The translations under genes and the position numbers were made by a program. The notes below the pieces were generated by a model. It made no database searches, was not told the origin of the DNA, and saw only the letters and a list, made by a program, of their open reading frames with translations. Below, piece after piece: positions 42,973-51,499 of a stretch of DNA of 64,000 nt (the stretch's first letter is position 1; each line of letters opens with the position of its first letter). The stretch comes from Pseudomonas orientalis (GTDB taxonomy: Bacteria; Pseudomonadota; Gammaproteobacteria; Pseudomonadales; Pseudomonadaceae), in the NCBI RefSeq assembly GCF_001439815.1, contig NZ_JYLM01000002.1, positions 783,327 through 847,326 on the forward strand, in the 5' to 3' direction.

Positions 42973-43001
42973 AAAAAATCCACACCTGCAGGGGTGTGGA
43001 C
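42973..43001 (-). terminator. Terminator of the SnoaL-like gene
   Basis: On the minus strand TCCACACC pairs with GGTGTGGA and is followed by TTTTTT. It lies 16 bp after the stop of the minus-strand gene and 45 bp after the convergent sigma-54 activator, so it may serve both. Confidence 0.8.
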
Positions 43002-43016
43002 TGTTTGAATCAGCGG

Positions 43017-43535
43017 TTACTGCTTGGCGTGTTTCACCTGCACTTCAGGCATCGCCGAGGAGTGGTGGTTGAGGATTTTCCATTGACCGCCAACCTGCTC
43101 GTAGACGAAGGTGTAGCGTGCCTGCACGTGGCGGATCTTGCCGTTCGCCTCGGTCAGTGTGAAGGTGTAGACCCCGCTGTCCATCGCCACGTTAGTACCC
43201 AGCTGGCGGATCTCACGGTAGTTGATCTGGCCTACCGGCTTGAGCATCAGGAAGTGATCGAAGTAGTCCGTGATCTGCTCCGGCGTGACACGCACCTGGT
43301 TGGACACCGTCGGCTGCAACACCGCGCCCGGCGCATACAGGTCGACCACTGTCTTGACGTTACCGGTCTGCAAGGCGCTGTTCCAACGGTCAAACAACCC
43401 GGCAATCTCACGATCTTTCGCATTGGCAGGCGCCTGGACCACTTCGCGGTAGACATAGGGTGACGTCTGGGCAGCCTGCACGAAGGGGACGCTCAAGGCA
43501 AACAGCACGGCGATCGACACGGTTTTGAAGTTCAT
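43017..43535 (-). CDS. Exported SnoaL-like protein (SgcJ/EcaC family)
   Basis: A 172-residue protein with a signal peptide (KTVSIAVLFALSVPFVQA|AQTSPY). The mature part has the NTF2/SnoaL-like pattern: IAGLFDRWNSALQTGNVKTVVDLYAPGAVL, then YTFTLTEANGKIRHVQARYTFVYEQVGGQWKILNHHSS. Related proteins are loosely called SgcJ/EcaC oxidoreductases, but the fold fits a small-ligand binder as well. The ATG at 43535 has AGGAG. It is divergent from the two-component operon and could be its target or a periplasmic sensor partner. Confidence 0.8.
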   Translation of the reverse strand: MNFKTVSIAVLFALSVPFVQAAQTSPYVYREVVQAPANAKDREIAGLFDRWNSALQTGNVKTVVDLYAPGAVLQPTVSNQVRVTPEQITDYFDHFLMLKPVGQINYREIRQLGTNVAMDSGVYTFTLTEANGKIRHVQARYTFVYEQVGGQWKILNHHSSAMPEVQVKHAKQ

Positions 43536-43702
43536 TGGGATGCTCCTGTTGTGGATGAGCACACTTTGCCAATCGCCTGCCTGCGCGCCATCGGCCAACC
43601 GGAGTTATTTAACTATGCCATTTGGCAGATGGCGCCCCGCCCGCTCAACAAGGTTTAATAGTCCGCCTCGCGCCCGCGAGCCTGTGACACCGGAGCCCAA
43701 GC

Positions 43703-44887
43703 ATGCAAGACACGCCACACGATCCCGGTAGCGCCCTGGCGATCCGCGCGCATTATCGACAATCGGAAAGTCGCACCGCGCGTTTGCGGTTGCTGGTGGA
43801 TACGGGGCAGGCATTGCCGCAACTGGCGCCTGATGCCATGCGCGAACGCGTGTTGGCGCGGGCATGCGCGTTCCTTGCAATGGACCACGGGCTGATTCAG
43901 GAGTGGGATGCCGAGGGATGCGCCACTGTCACAGCACGCCATGGCACCCAGCATCGATTGAGCAGCCTCAGCGCCGTCGCCGATCGCCGCTTACGTACAC
44001 CGTGCTGGCTGGAACTGCCGGGAAGCGCCCTGCCCAGTGTGTTGCAAGTACCGCTGCGCGGCGGCGATGGTGATGCCTTTGGCGTACTGATACTGGGCAA
44101 CAGGGTCAGCCTGCGCGCGCCAGACCATGAAGACAGTGAATCCCTGCAACTGCTCGCCACGCTGCTGGCCGCGCACCTGCAAAACGAGCGATTGCTGAGC
44201 ACCCTCAAAACGCGGGACAGGACGCTGTCCGACCTGGTCAACCGACTGCTGCGCGCCCAGGAAGACGAGCGCAAACGGGTGGCTTACGACCTGCACGACG
44301 GCCTGGCGCAAACCCTCGCCGGTTTGCATCAGCGCTTGCAAGGGTTCGCCGGCCGTTGCCCAGCGCTGCCGGGCACACTGAACGCGGACCTGCAGGCGAT
44401 TCTGACACTGGCCCAACACTCGGTAGGTGAAGGCCGGCAACTGATCGCCGGCCTACGCCCGACGGTGCTGGATGATTTCGGCTTGTTCAAGGCGCTCGAC
44501 AAAGAGGCCGACCGCCTGCGCGAAGCCGCTGTCAGCGTGCAATGGGTCACCGCCTACGAGGGGCGCTTGCCCAGCCAGGTGGAAATTGCCTTGTTCAGGA
44601 TCGGCCAGGAAGCGATCAACAATGTCCTCAAACATGCGCAGGCCAGCCATGTGCAACTGGCATTGGAGTTGCGCGAGGACCAGGCTTCACTGCAGGTAAA
44701 CGACAACGGCAAAGGCTTTACCCCAGGCCAGCAACTCGACAACAAGGATGCCCAGCACCTGGGCCTCGCCACCATGCACGAACGCGCCAGCCTGCTGGGT
44801 GGCCAGCTCAATTGCGCCAGCGCGATCAACTGCGGCACCCAACTGCACGCCCGCGTACCGGCCTATCTGAACGGAACATTGCAATGA
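43703..44887 (+). CDS. Soluble sensor histidine kinase, GAF plus HisKA_3 (NarX/UhpB type)
   Basis: A 394-residue kinase without membrane helices. Residues about 25-165 look like a GAF domain (RERVLARACAFLAMDHGLIQEW, LQVPLRGGDGDAFGVLILGNR). The phospho-acceptor His is near residue 198 in ERKRVAYDLHDGLAQTLAGL. The HATPase domain has the N box EAINNVLKHAQA, DNGKGF and GLATMHERASLLGG. It is the first gene of a four-gene operon, coupled to the response regulator by ATGA overlap. Confidence 0.87.
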   Translation: MQDTPHDPGSALAIRAHYRQSESRTARLRLLVDTGQALPQLAPDAMRERVLARACAFLAMDHGLIQEWDAEGCATVTARHGTQHRLSSLSAVADRRLRTPCWLELPGSALPSVLQVPLRGGDGDAFGVLILGNRVSLRAPDHEDSESLQLLATLLAAHLQNERLLSTLKTRDRTLSDLVNRLLRAQEDERKRVAYDLHDGLAQTLAGLHQRLQGFAGRCPALPGTLNADLQAILTLAQHSVGEGRQLIAGLRPTVLDDFGLFKALDKEADRLREAAVSVQWVTAYEGRLPSQVEIALFRIGQEAINNVLKHAQASHVQLALELREDQASLQVNDNGKGFTPGQQLDNKDAQHLGLATMHERASLLGGQLNCASAINCGTQLHARVPAYLNGTLQ

Positions 44888-45537
44888 ATACCGTATTACG
44901 TCTGGTGCTGGCGGATGATCATGAAGTCACGCGTACGGGCTTCGTCGCGTTGCTGGCCGGCCATCCGCAGTTCGAAGTGGTCGGCCAGGCCCGTGATGGC
45001 CAGCAAGCGGTTGAGCTGTGCGAACAGTTACTGCCTGACATCGTTATTCTCGATATTCGTATGCCGGTGCTCAATGGTCTCGGCGCCGCCCGCCTGCTGC
45101 AACAGCGCCTGCCGGCCATCAAGGTAGTGATTTTCACCATGGATGACAGCCCCGACCATCTGGAAGCCGCGATGAATGCCGGCGCGGTGGGCTACCTGCT
45201 CAAAGACGCCAGCCGTAACGAGGTGATCGATGCCTTGCAACGGGTCGCCGCCGGTGAAGAAGCGCTCAACAGTGCGGTGAGCGCTCGCCTGCTGAGGCGC
45301 ATGACCGAGCGCAACGCCAATGGCGTGACGGCAACGGAAAACCTGACCCCACGGGAGCGTCAGGTGCTGGGGCTGGTCGCGAACGGGATGAGCAACCGGG
45401 AAATCGGTGAACACCTGGGGATTACCACCGGCACCGCTAAAGCCCACGTCGAGCGGGTGATCGGCAAACTCGGTGCGGCCGATCGCACCCAGGCCGCCGT
45501 GCGGGGTATCGCGCTTGGCCTGGTAACCCAGGCATGA
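44884..45537 (+). CDS. NarL/FixJ-family response regulator
   Basis: A 217-residue regulator with a receiver domain (acidic pair LADDHE, phospho-acceptor Asp near residue 57 in VILDIRMPV, Lys in YLLKDAS) and a C-terminal LuxR helix-turn-helix (LTPRERQVLGLVANGMSNREIGEHLGITTGTAKAHVERV). It overlaps the preceding kinase gene and the following hybrid kinase gene by 4 bp each, so the order kinase-regulator-hybrid kinase-receiver is translationally coupled. Confidence 0.92.
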   Translation: MNTVLRLVLADDHEVTRTGFVALLAGHPQFEVVGQARDGQQAVELCEQLLPDIVILDIRMPVLNGLGAARLLQQRLPAIKVVIFTMDDSPDHLEAAMNAGAVGYLLKDASRNEVIDALQRVAAGEEALNSAVSARLLRRMTERNANGVTATENLTPRERQVLGLVANGMSNREIGEHLGITTGTAKAHVERVIGKLGAADRTQAAVRGIALGLVTQA

Positions 45538-47852
45538 GGGTGTTCTACGCCAGGCGATGGGCCGACTTGCCCCTGCGCGGCAAGGCGCTGGTGGTGATTT
45601 CACTGCCGCTGGTGGTGCTGTTGTTGTCGTTGGTGTTGATCTACATCACCGAGCGTCAGACAGCCCGCGCTGAAGAGGACGTTCGCCGCGTGCTGCGCGT
45701 GCAAGGCGATATCCGCGCCGTGCACACCCTGCTGGCCGAAGCCGCCGCCAGCGTGCGCGGCTACCTGCTGACTCGCCGCGATGACTTCCTGCCGGGCTAC
45801 CTCAACGCCAAGCCGCAGATTGAGTCAGCTCTGCGTCGACTCGACGGCGATGTTCGCGATCGAAGGGTGCGCGAGCAACTCGCGTCGATCAGGCCGCTGA
45901 TCAACAGCAAAATCGATGGGCTGGAGGACATGCTCAACGACCCGACGACAAGCCCTGAGTCGATTACCAGCATTCTCGTCAGCAACAAACACATCCTGGA
46001 TGCCTTGCGTCAGCACATCGGCACCATGCTCACCCTTGAGGATTCTTTGCTGGCTGAGCGCACGACGGCCGCGGCCGAGACGCGCCAGCGGCTGCTGCTG
46101 TCCACTTGGCTGGCGGCCATTTGCGGGCTGTTTGGCGCAATCGTCGCGGTGCTGTTTCTGTCCAAGGGCATTGTCGCCCGGGTGCAGCAAGTACAAGGCA
46201 ACGCGCAACGCCTGGCCCTGGGGCAACCGCTGCGGCCGCAGCCGCCGGAAAACGACGAGATCGGCCAATTGGGTACGCGGTTGGTGGAGGCCGGCTTGCT
46301 GCTGGCCGAGCGCGAGCGTGCGTTGCGCGAGAATGAAGAGCGCTTGCGGCTGATCATCGATGGGGTCAAGGACTACGGGATCTTTGCCCTCGATATTGCG
46401 GGCTATGTCACCAGCTGGAACGCCGGTGCGGAGCGGATCAAGGGCTACACCGAACAGGAAATCATCGGTCAGCATTTTTCGCTGTTCTACCTGCCACAGG
46501 AATGCCCGCAACACCCGGCCATGGCGCTGGATGAAGCCACCCGCAAGGGGCATTACATGGAAGAAGGCTGGCGCCTGCGCCAGGACGGCACACGCTTCTG
46601 GGCCAGCGTGGTGATCACGGCGCAGTTCGATGCGACCGGAGCCTTGCGCGGTTTCTCGAAGATCACACGCGACATTACCGACCGTCGCGCGGCGGAGATT
46701 GCGCTGGGCACCGCCCGCGAAGAAGCCGAACGTGCCAGCCGGGCCAAGAGCGAGTTTCTCTCACGCATGAGCCATGAACTGCGCACCCCACTCAACTCGA
46801 TCCTGGGCTTTGCGCAACTGCTGGACCTGGATTCGGCGGCAGGGCAAAAAGCGCAAGTCGGTCACATCCTGCGCGCAGGCCAACACCTGCTGACGCTGAT
46901 CAACGAAGTGTTGGACATTGCCAAGATCGAGGCGGGACGCTTGCCGTTGAACATCGAACCGATCCCTTTGGCGGGCACGCTGCAAGAAGCCCTGGCGCTG
47001 GTATCACCCATGGCCGCCGACGCGGGCATCCAGTTGCAGGCGCTGCCCACGCTGGCGGCGGATATCGGCATCGTTGCCGATCGACAGCGCCTGACCCAGG
47101 TGCTGCTGAACCTGCTGTCCAATGCCATTAAGTACAACCGGCCTCAGGGCCAGGTGAGCATTGAAGTCAAGATCGAGGGGCAACGCATCGGCGTGTCCGT
47201 CTGCGATACCGGCAAGGGCATCGACGCCAATCACATCGGGCAGCTGTTCAAGCCGTTCGAGCGCCTGGGGGCCGACCCGAACGTCGAAGGTAGCGGCCTG
47301 GGCCTGGCACTGAGCAAAAGCCTGCTGGAAAAGATGAAGGGCGGACTGAGCGTGCACAGCCAACCCGACATCGGCTCACGCTTCACCCTGGAACTGCCCT
47401 TCGTGCGCGTACAGACGTCCAGCGACCTGGCCGCAGCCGTAATCGATACCACGCCCGTGCGCCCTGCCCCGGCGCTGCAGGGCAAGGTGGTGTATATCGA
47501 AGACAATCTCTCCAGCCTGGCGCTGATCGAAACCTTGTTGCACCGCCGGCCGGGAATAAAGCTGCTGTCCAGCATGCAAGGTCAACTGGGCCTGGACCTG
47601 GCCGCACAGCATGCGCCCCGGTTGATTTTACTGGACGTGTCACTGCCGGACATCGACGGCCTCACCGTGCTGCAGCGCTTGCGCCGGTCTGCGATCACCC
47701 GGCACACACCGGTGCTGATGATCACCGCCGATACCAGCGACCTCACCCGCCAGGCCCTGCACGACGCCGGTGCAACGGCGATATTGAATAAGCCGATTAA
47801 CGTCCCCGCGTTTCTTGCCCACCTCGACCAATACTTTCCGGAGCCCACGTGA
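45534..47852 (+). CDS. Hybrid sensor histidine kinase (CHASE3-PAS-HisKA-HATPase-REC)
   Basis: A 772-residue membrane kinase. Two membrane helices (residues about 18-37 and 190-210) flank a CHASE3 sensor (AASVRGYLLTRRDDFLPGY). A short HAMP-like linker leads to a PAS domain (DYGIFALDIAGYVTSWNAGAERIKGY), then HisKA with the His near residue 414 (FLSRMSHELRTPLNSILGFAQ), HATPase (NLLSNAIKYN, DTGKGID, GSGLGLALSKSLLEKM) and a C-terminal receiver with Asp near residue 701 (LILLDVSLPDIDG). It resembles phytochrome-like Pseudomonas hybrid kinases of unknown signal. Confidence 0.9.
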   Translation: MRVFYARRWADLPLRGKALVVISLPLVVLLLSLVLIYITERQTARAEEDVRRVLRVQGDIRAVHTLLAEAAASVRGYLLTRRDDFLPGYLNAKPQIESALRRLDGDVRDRRVREQLASIRPLINSKIDGLEDMLNDPTTSPESITSILVSNKHILDALRQHIGTMLTLEDSLLAERTTAAAETRQRLLLSTWLAAICGLFGAIVAVLFLSKGIVARVQQVQGNAQRLALGQPLRPQPPENDEIGQLGTRLVEAGLLLAERERALRENEERLRLIIDGVKDYGIFALDIAGYVTSWNAGAERIKGYTEQEIIGQHFSLFYLPQECPQHPAMALDEATRKGHYMEEGWRLRQDGTRFWASVVITAQFDATGALRGFSKITRDITDRRAAEIALGTAREEAERASRAKSEFLSRMSHELRTPLNSILGFAQLLDLDSAAGQKAQVGHILRAGQHLLTLINEVLDIAKIEAGRLPLNIEPIPLAGTLQEALALVSPMAADAGIQLQALPTLAADIGIVADRQRLTQVLLNLLSNAIKYNRPQGQVSIEVKIEGQRIGVSVCDTGKGIDANHIGQLFKPFERLGADPNVEGSGLGLALSKSLLEKMKGGLSVHSQPDIGSRFTLELPFVRVQTSSDLAAAVIDTTPVRPAPALQGKVVYIEDNLSSLALIETLLHRRPGIKLLSSMQGQLGLDLAAQHAPRLILLDVSLPDIDGLTVLQRLRRSAITRHTPVLMITADTSDLTRQALHDAGATAILNKPINVPAFLAHLDQYFPEPT

Positions 47853-48358
47853 ACCTCGACCAGCGCATTCTGATCATCGACGACCAACGCCCGAATCTCG
47901 ATCTGGTGGAGCAATTGCTGGCGCGCGAAGGGCTGAGCAACGTACTGAGCAGCACTGAACCATTGCGCACACTTGAGCTGTTCAACAGTTTCGAACCGGA
48001 CTTGGTGATTCTTGACCTGCACATGCCCGAGCTCGATGGCTTTGCCGTGCTGGAACAACTTAACCGGCGCATCCCCAACGGCGAATACCTGCCGATCCTC
48101 GTGCTGACCGCCGATGCCACCCGCGACACCCGCCTGCGCGCCCTGGCGCTCGGCGCCAGGGATTTCATCAGCAAGCCCCTGGATGCGCTGGAAACCATGC
48201 TGCGGGTGTGGAACCTGCTGGAAACCCGCGTGCTTTATAAAACCTTGCGCACGCTGGTGCCGGCAGATCAGATTGAGTTGTTGCAACGGCGCGGCTCAAA
48301 GGACGGCACCGGGCACACCTGCGCGGCGAAGTCCCCCTCCGCTATCCGACGCTGCTAG
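47849..48358 (+). CDS. Stand-alone response regulator receiver, possibly C-terminally truncated
   Basis: A 169-residue protein starting with GTG inside the end of the hybrid kinase gene. The receiver is complete: RILIIDDQRPN, phospho-acceptor Asp near residue 56 (VILDLHMPELDG), Thr in VLTADAT and Lys in FISKPLD. After the receiver it continues ETMLRVWNLLETRVLYKTL, the linker typical of RpfG-like regulators that carry an HD-GYP domain, but no HD-GYP follows; the tail is a short Ser/Arg-rich stretch. Either it is a natural single-domain receiver or a truncated RpfG-like protein. Confidence 0.85.
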   Translation: MNLDQRILIIDDQRPNLDLVEQLLAREGLSNVLSSTEPLRTLELFNSFEPDLVILDLHMPELDGFAVLEQLNRRIPNGEYLPILVLTADATRDTRLRALALGARDFISKPLDALETMLRVWNLLETRVLYKTLRTLVPADQIELLQRRGSKDGTGHTCAAKSPSAIRRC

Positions 48359-48571
48359 ACGCGGACTCACTTGATACCGCGTTGCGGCGGCTCGCCAAGC
48401 AGGCCCACCAGGCGCCGCACGCAAGATAACAGGCACCAGGATCGCGAGGCAGGGTTGGGACGGACAAAAACGCTTAAAAAAGGCCGGCTGACAGCGCCCG
48501 GCTGAACCTCAGCTGAAGGCAATGCTTATCGGACTTAAACCGTTTGATAAATCCCCGCGCCTGTTCAGATC

Positions 48572-49248
48572 ATGGCGATCCTGTATCGAGCCCTCAGGAA
48601 TAGGCCATTGACCTTCCCGATTCAGCTGTTTCTTTCAGCCCTGGTGCTATCGACCGCTGTGCTGGTCGCGCAGCCGTCTCTTGCGGCAAGCCATGCCGAC
48701 GGGTTTGCCAAAGACGTGACCGGAGGTGGCCAGCTTGCCGCCGTGCGCCCCACCACACCGGCCGAATTGAAAAAGGCGCTGTGTGCACGCTTCGACACGC
48801 GCCCCATTCCGGCGGCATGGGGAATGCCGAAATACGCGCGCAGCTGGTCAACAACGTGTTTGCCCATCTGACGTACCAGGGCGCGATCATGTCGCGTACC
48901 GCCAGCTCCTATCTGCTGGCGGAAGGCAATGACTTCGAAGACGTGTCCCACCCGCTGTTTAACGATACCCGGCAACCGGGCCGCGCCTACGCCCTCTTCG
49001 CGCCTCTTCCGCCGTCGGCCGCCGATGCCTGCCAGGCCGCGCTGGGCAGGCCATGTATTGCCAACCGGCAGCGCCAGAGTGGTGATGACTATCGGCCTCA
49101 GGATGCTGCTGCGCTGGAGGCGTTCAAGGCCTACCGTCAGTACCTTGTTGCACCGCAGCCAGCCGACATTGCGCGAATCGAAGTGCTGCGCGATGCGGGT
49201 GCCGGTCACCTCATTCCTCTCCTTCATCGTTCAATACTCCCTCCTTGA
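48572..49248 (+). pseudogene. Broken pectin lyase-like gene (internal deletion and frameshift)
   Basis: The first frame (48572-48871) encodes a signal peptide (LFLSALVLSTAVLVAQPSLA) and ASHADGFAKDVTGGGQLAAVRPTTPAELKKAL, the N-terminal pattern of pectin/pectate lyases. The following frame (48781-49248) encodes LVNNVFAHLTYQGAIMSRTASSYLLAEGNDFEDVSHPLF, the C-terminal part of the same beta-helix family (ExNxFExVxxPL). The two parts are joined near 48790-48830 with a frame change, and the central catalytic turns, roughly 100 residues of a normal 310, are missing. The end overlaps the convergent hydrolase gene by 25 bp. It cannot encode an active lyase. Confidence 0.65.
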
Positions 49249-50132
49249 TTGCGCAACAGATTCAGGACCCCATCGGCAAATCTTTCCGGAGCCTCTTGAG
49301 GCACGTTATGACCAACGCCTTCCAGAATCTCCCGGCGATACGGCCCGATAAAATAACGAGCGAATGGATCGTCCCTGGCAGGTGGATCGACCGCATCAGC
49401 GCCACCCTCCAGAACCAGTGAAGGCACCGAGATCTTTGGTTGCGCAGCAAGCCGAGACGCTATATTCCGGTAGGCTGGATCGCCTTCAACCAATCCGAAA
49501 CGATGACGATAGGAATGTATTACCACCTCAACAAAGTCGTGGTTCTCAAACGCTGCGGCGGTCGTATCAAACGCCTCCTGGGCGAATCCCCAGGTTGGCG
49601 ACCACATGCGCCAGAGCAAGCGGCAGAACTCTTTTCTGTTCGAGGTCAATCCAGCGCGACCACGGCTACCGTGCAGGTAGTACTGATACCAGAGAAGATG
49701 CTCAGCCTCGGGTGAAACGGGCTTATGCGCTTGAGCGATATCCTGAATGCTGTAGCCACCGCAACTGATCAAACCGCTTACCCGTTCGGGCCATAGCGCG
49801 GCGACGATGCAAGCGCCCCTTCCGCCCCAGTCGTACCCCGCAAGCAGCGCTTTTTCGATCTTCAGCGCATCGAGAAACGCCAACAAGTCGGCGCCTATCG
49901 CCGCCTGTTCTCCAGAGCGCATTGTCTGCTCATTCAGAAATCTGGTTTGGCCAAAACCACGAAGGTAAGGCGTGAGACATCGCTTCCCAGCCGAGGCAAG
50001 GATCCTGGCGACCTCATCGTAGGCATGCACGTCATAGGGGAAGCCGTGCAGCAACACGATGGGAGGTCCGTCTACCGGACCGACCTCCAAATAGGCGATT
50101 TCCAGAACACCGGTTTTAATCGTTTTCATCAT
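49224..50132 (-). CDS. Alpha/beta hydrolase (epoxide hydrolase / haloalkane dehalogenase-like)
   Basis: A 302-residue alpha/beta-hydrolase. The oxyanion motif LLHGFPYDVHAYDEV is near residue 28, the nucleophile elbow is GYDWGG (Asp as nucleophile, as in dehalogenases and epoxide hydrolases), and the catalytic His is in LEGVGHNVPQEAPE. The cap region contains WYQYYLHGSRGRAGL. GGGGGTG precedes the two adjacent ATGs at 50132 and 50129. It is divergent from the SnoaL-like gene and shares a region with two operator-like palindromes. Confidence 0.83.
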   Translation of the reverse strand: MMKTIKTGVLEIAYLEVGPVDGPPIVLLHGFPYDVHAYDEVARILASAGKRCLTPYLRGFGQTRFLNEQTMRSGEQAAIGADLLAFLDALKIEKALLAGYDWGGRGACIVAALWPERVSGLISCGGYSIQDIAQAHKPVSPEAEHLLWYQYYLHGSRGRAGLTSNRKEFCRLLWRMWSPTWGFAQEAFDTTAAAFENHDFVEVVIHSYRHRFGLVEGDPAYRNIASRLAAQPKISVPSLVLEGGADAVDPPARDDPFARYFIGPYRREILEGVGHNVPQEAPERFADGVLNLLRNQGGSIER

Positions 50133-50167
50133 TTCACCCCCACATAGCGTGCACTGACAGCAAATGC

Positions 50168-50196
50168 CTTGACACTAAATGTAGTGGTCGCTATAG
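50168..50196 (+). promoter_or_regulatory. Strong sigma-70 promoter for the SnoaL-like gene
   Basis: TTGACA (50168-50173) and TATAGA (50191-50196) are separated by exactly 17 bp. An operator-like palindrome overlaps the spacer and -10 box. Confidence 0.75.
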
Positions 50197-50223
50197 AATG
50201 CAGCCAAATACGTAGCGACCGCT
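50181..50223. promoter_or_regulatory. Paired operators TAGYG-N2-CGCTA
   Basis: TAGTGGTCGCTA (50181-50192) and TAGCGACCGCTA (50212-50223) are two copies of one palindrome, 31 bp apart centre to centre (three helical turns). The first covers the -10 box of the promoter, the second the transcription start region. This is the layout of a TetR-type repressor site controlling the SnoaL-like gene and possibly the divergent hydrolase. Confidence 0.6.
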
Positions 50224-50274
50224 ATTAAATTAATTCTTCCCTCATTCAACCGTTCTCAAACCAGGAGCAACCCT

Positions 50275-50658
50275 ATGAGCAATTCAACCTATGTAGAAGA
50301 CTACAACGCCATCGTCGCGGTGCTGAACCACTACAACGAAGGTGGCAAGCAAGCCAAAAGCATCCTGATGAAACCTGCCTTCAGCGAGAAGGCCACAATC
50401 TTCGGTATAGATGGCGAAGGCCAGCTGACCGGTGGCCCGATCCAAGGTCTGTTCGACATCATCGACACGGCCTTCCGTCCATCGCCGCAAGCCAAAGCTG
50501 CCATCGTCAACGTCGATATTGTGGGTACCGCTGCCAGCGCACGTATTGATACCAATGACATTTCCGGCTTCTGCTTTACCGATTTCTTCAACCTGCTCAA
50601 GGTTGATGGACAGTGGACGGTCATCAGCAAGATCTACCATACCCACGTTGCTCCTTGA
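50275..50658 (+). CDS. Nuclear transport factor 2-like protein (putative lumazine-binding family)
   Basis: A 127-residue cytoplasmic protein of the NTF2/SnoaL fold: VEDYNAIVAVLNHYNEGGKQAKSILMKPAFSEKATIFGIDG, then the C-terminal FTDFFNLLKVDGQWTVISKIYHTH. It fits the putative lumazine-binding (Lumazine_bd_2) group, for which enzymatic function is unproven. The ATG has CAGGAG upstream. A terminator lies between it and the flavin reductase gene. Expression is probably repressed through the paired operators. Confidence 0.8.
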   Translation: MSNSTYVEDYNAIVAVLNHYNEGGKQAKSILMKPAFSEKATIFGIDGEGQLTGGPIQGLFDIIDTAFRPSPQAKAAIVNVDIVGTAASARIDTNDISGFCFTDFFNLLKVDGQWTVISKIYHTHVAP

Positions 50659-50772
50659 CCAATCGGCTTGACCCGCGCCTCATTGGACCTCGACTTGGAA
50701 TCGTTCATTGCCGGCGGGCATGAGAGCCTCCAGCTTTACCTGAACCAAACGGCCATGGCATAAACGCGCCTT

Positions 50773-50809
50773 ACCCCGCCCCAGTAATAGGTGCGGGGTT
50801 TTATTTTTC
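50773..50809 (+). terminator. Terminator or attenuator before the flavin reductase gene
   Basis: ACCCCGC (50773-50779) pairs with GCGGGGT (50793-50799) and is followed by TTTATTTTT. The next gene starts only 13 bp later (50822), so some read-through may feed it. Confidence 0.75.
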
Positions 50810-50821
50810 TCTGGAGTTACG

Positions 50822-51409
50822 ATGCACGACCACATTGCCCAAGTGCCGCTTGAAAAAGCCTATCGACTGATCAACCACGGCCCGACCGTGTTGGTGTCCG
50901 CTCAACATGACGGGACCCGAAATGTGATGGCCGCCGCGTGGGCCTGTGCATTGGACTTTTCACCGCCCAAAGTCACCGTGGTGCTGGACAAAATCACCCA
51001 AACCCGCGAGCTCGTAGAGCGCAGCGGCCTGTTCGTGATTCAGGTGCCGACCGTGGCACAGCTGCAACTGACCCATGACGTCGGCAGCGTCAGCCTGAAG
51101 GACGCCCCACGCAAACTGGCTCATGCCGGCGCCGAGCTGTTCAGCATCAGCGGCCATGACCTGCCGTTCGTGGCGGGCTGCTCGGCTTGGCTTGCGTGCA
51201 AGCTGCTGCCCGAACCGCACAACCAGACGACCTATGACCTGTTTATCGGCGAGGTTGTCGGCGCCTGGGCCGATACACGCGTATTCAGCGACGGGCATTG
51301 GCACTTTGAGCGCGCCCACCCGGACTTGAGGAGCCTGCACTACATCGCAGGTGGCCACTTCTACGCGATCGGCGAAGCCCTGGACGCCGTCACACAGCAA
51401 GACGCCTGA
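50822..51409 (+). CDS. Flavin reductase-like protein (DIM6/NTAB family)
   Basis: A 195-residue FMN-binding split-barrel protein. GPTVLVSAQHDGTRNVMAAAWACALDFSPPKVTVVLDK is the flavin-binding start, followed by SGLFVIQVPTVAQL and a C-terminal LRSLHYIAGGHFYAIGEAL. Homologues reduce flavin for a monooxygenase or act on quinones. The site CTGGAG precedes the ATG. It may share a stress or xenobiotic role with the neighbouring hydrolase, dehydrogenase and ene-reductase. Confidence 0.83.
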   Translation: MHDHIAQVPLEKAYRLINHGPTVLVSAQHDGTRNVMAAAWACALDFSPPKVTVVLDKITQTRELVERSGLFVIQVPTVAQLQLTHDVGSVSLKDAPRKLAHAGAELFSISGHDLPFVAGCSAWLACKLLPEPHNQTTYDLFIGEVVGAWADTRVFSDGHWHFERAHPDLRSLHYIAGGHFYAIGEALDAVTQQDA

Positions 51410-51499
51410 TCGTTCGCAATAGACTGCGCGATGATCACGACGCGCTTGGCCGAGGGTGTTGCACCCATGCGTGGGCCGGGTGATTTCAACGGTTACGGC

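Noticed and set aside
48319..48429. Short frame LRGEVPLRYPT..SLDTALRRLAKQAHQ resembling an STN or secretin-type segment
   Set aside because: Only 37 codons, overlapping the end of the receiver gene; the similarity is too short to claim a gene remnant.
50659..50763. 35 open codons (..SFIAGGHESLQLYLNQTAMA) after the NTF2-like gene, possibly the tail of a lost gene
   Set aside because: No family could be recognised and there is no start codon or upstream continuation.
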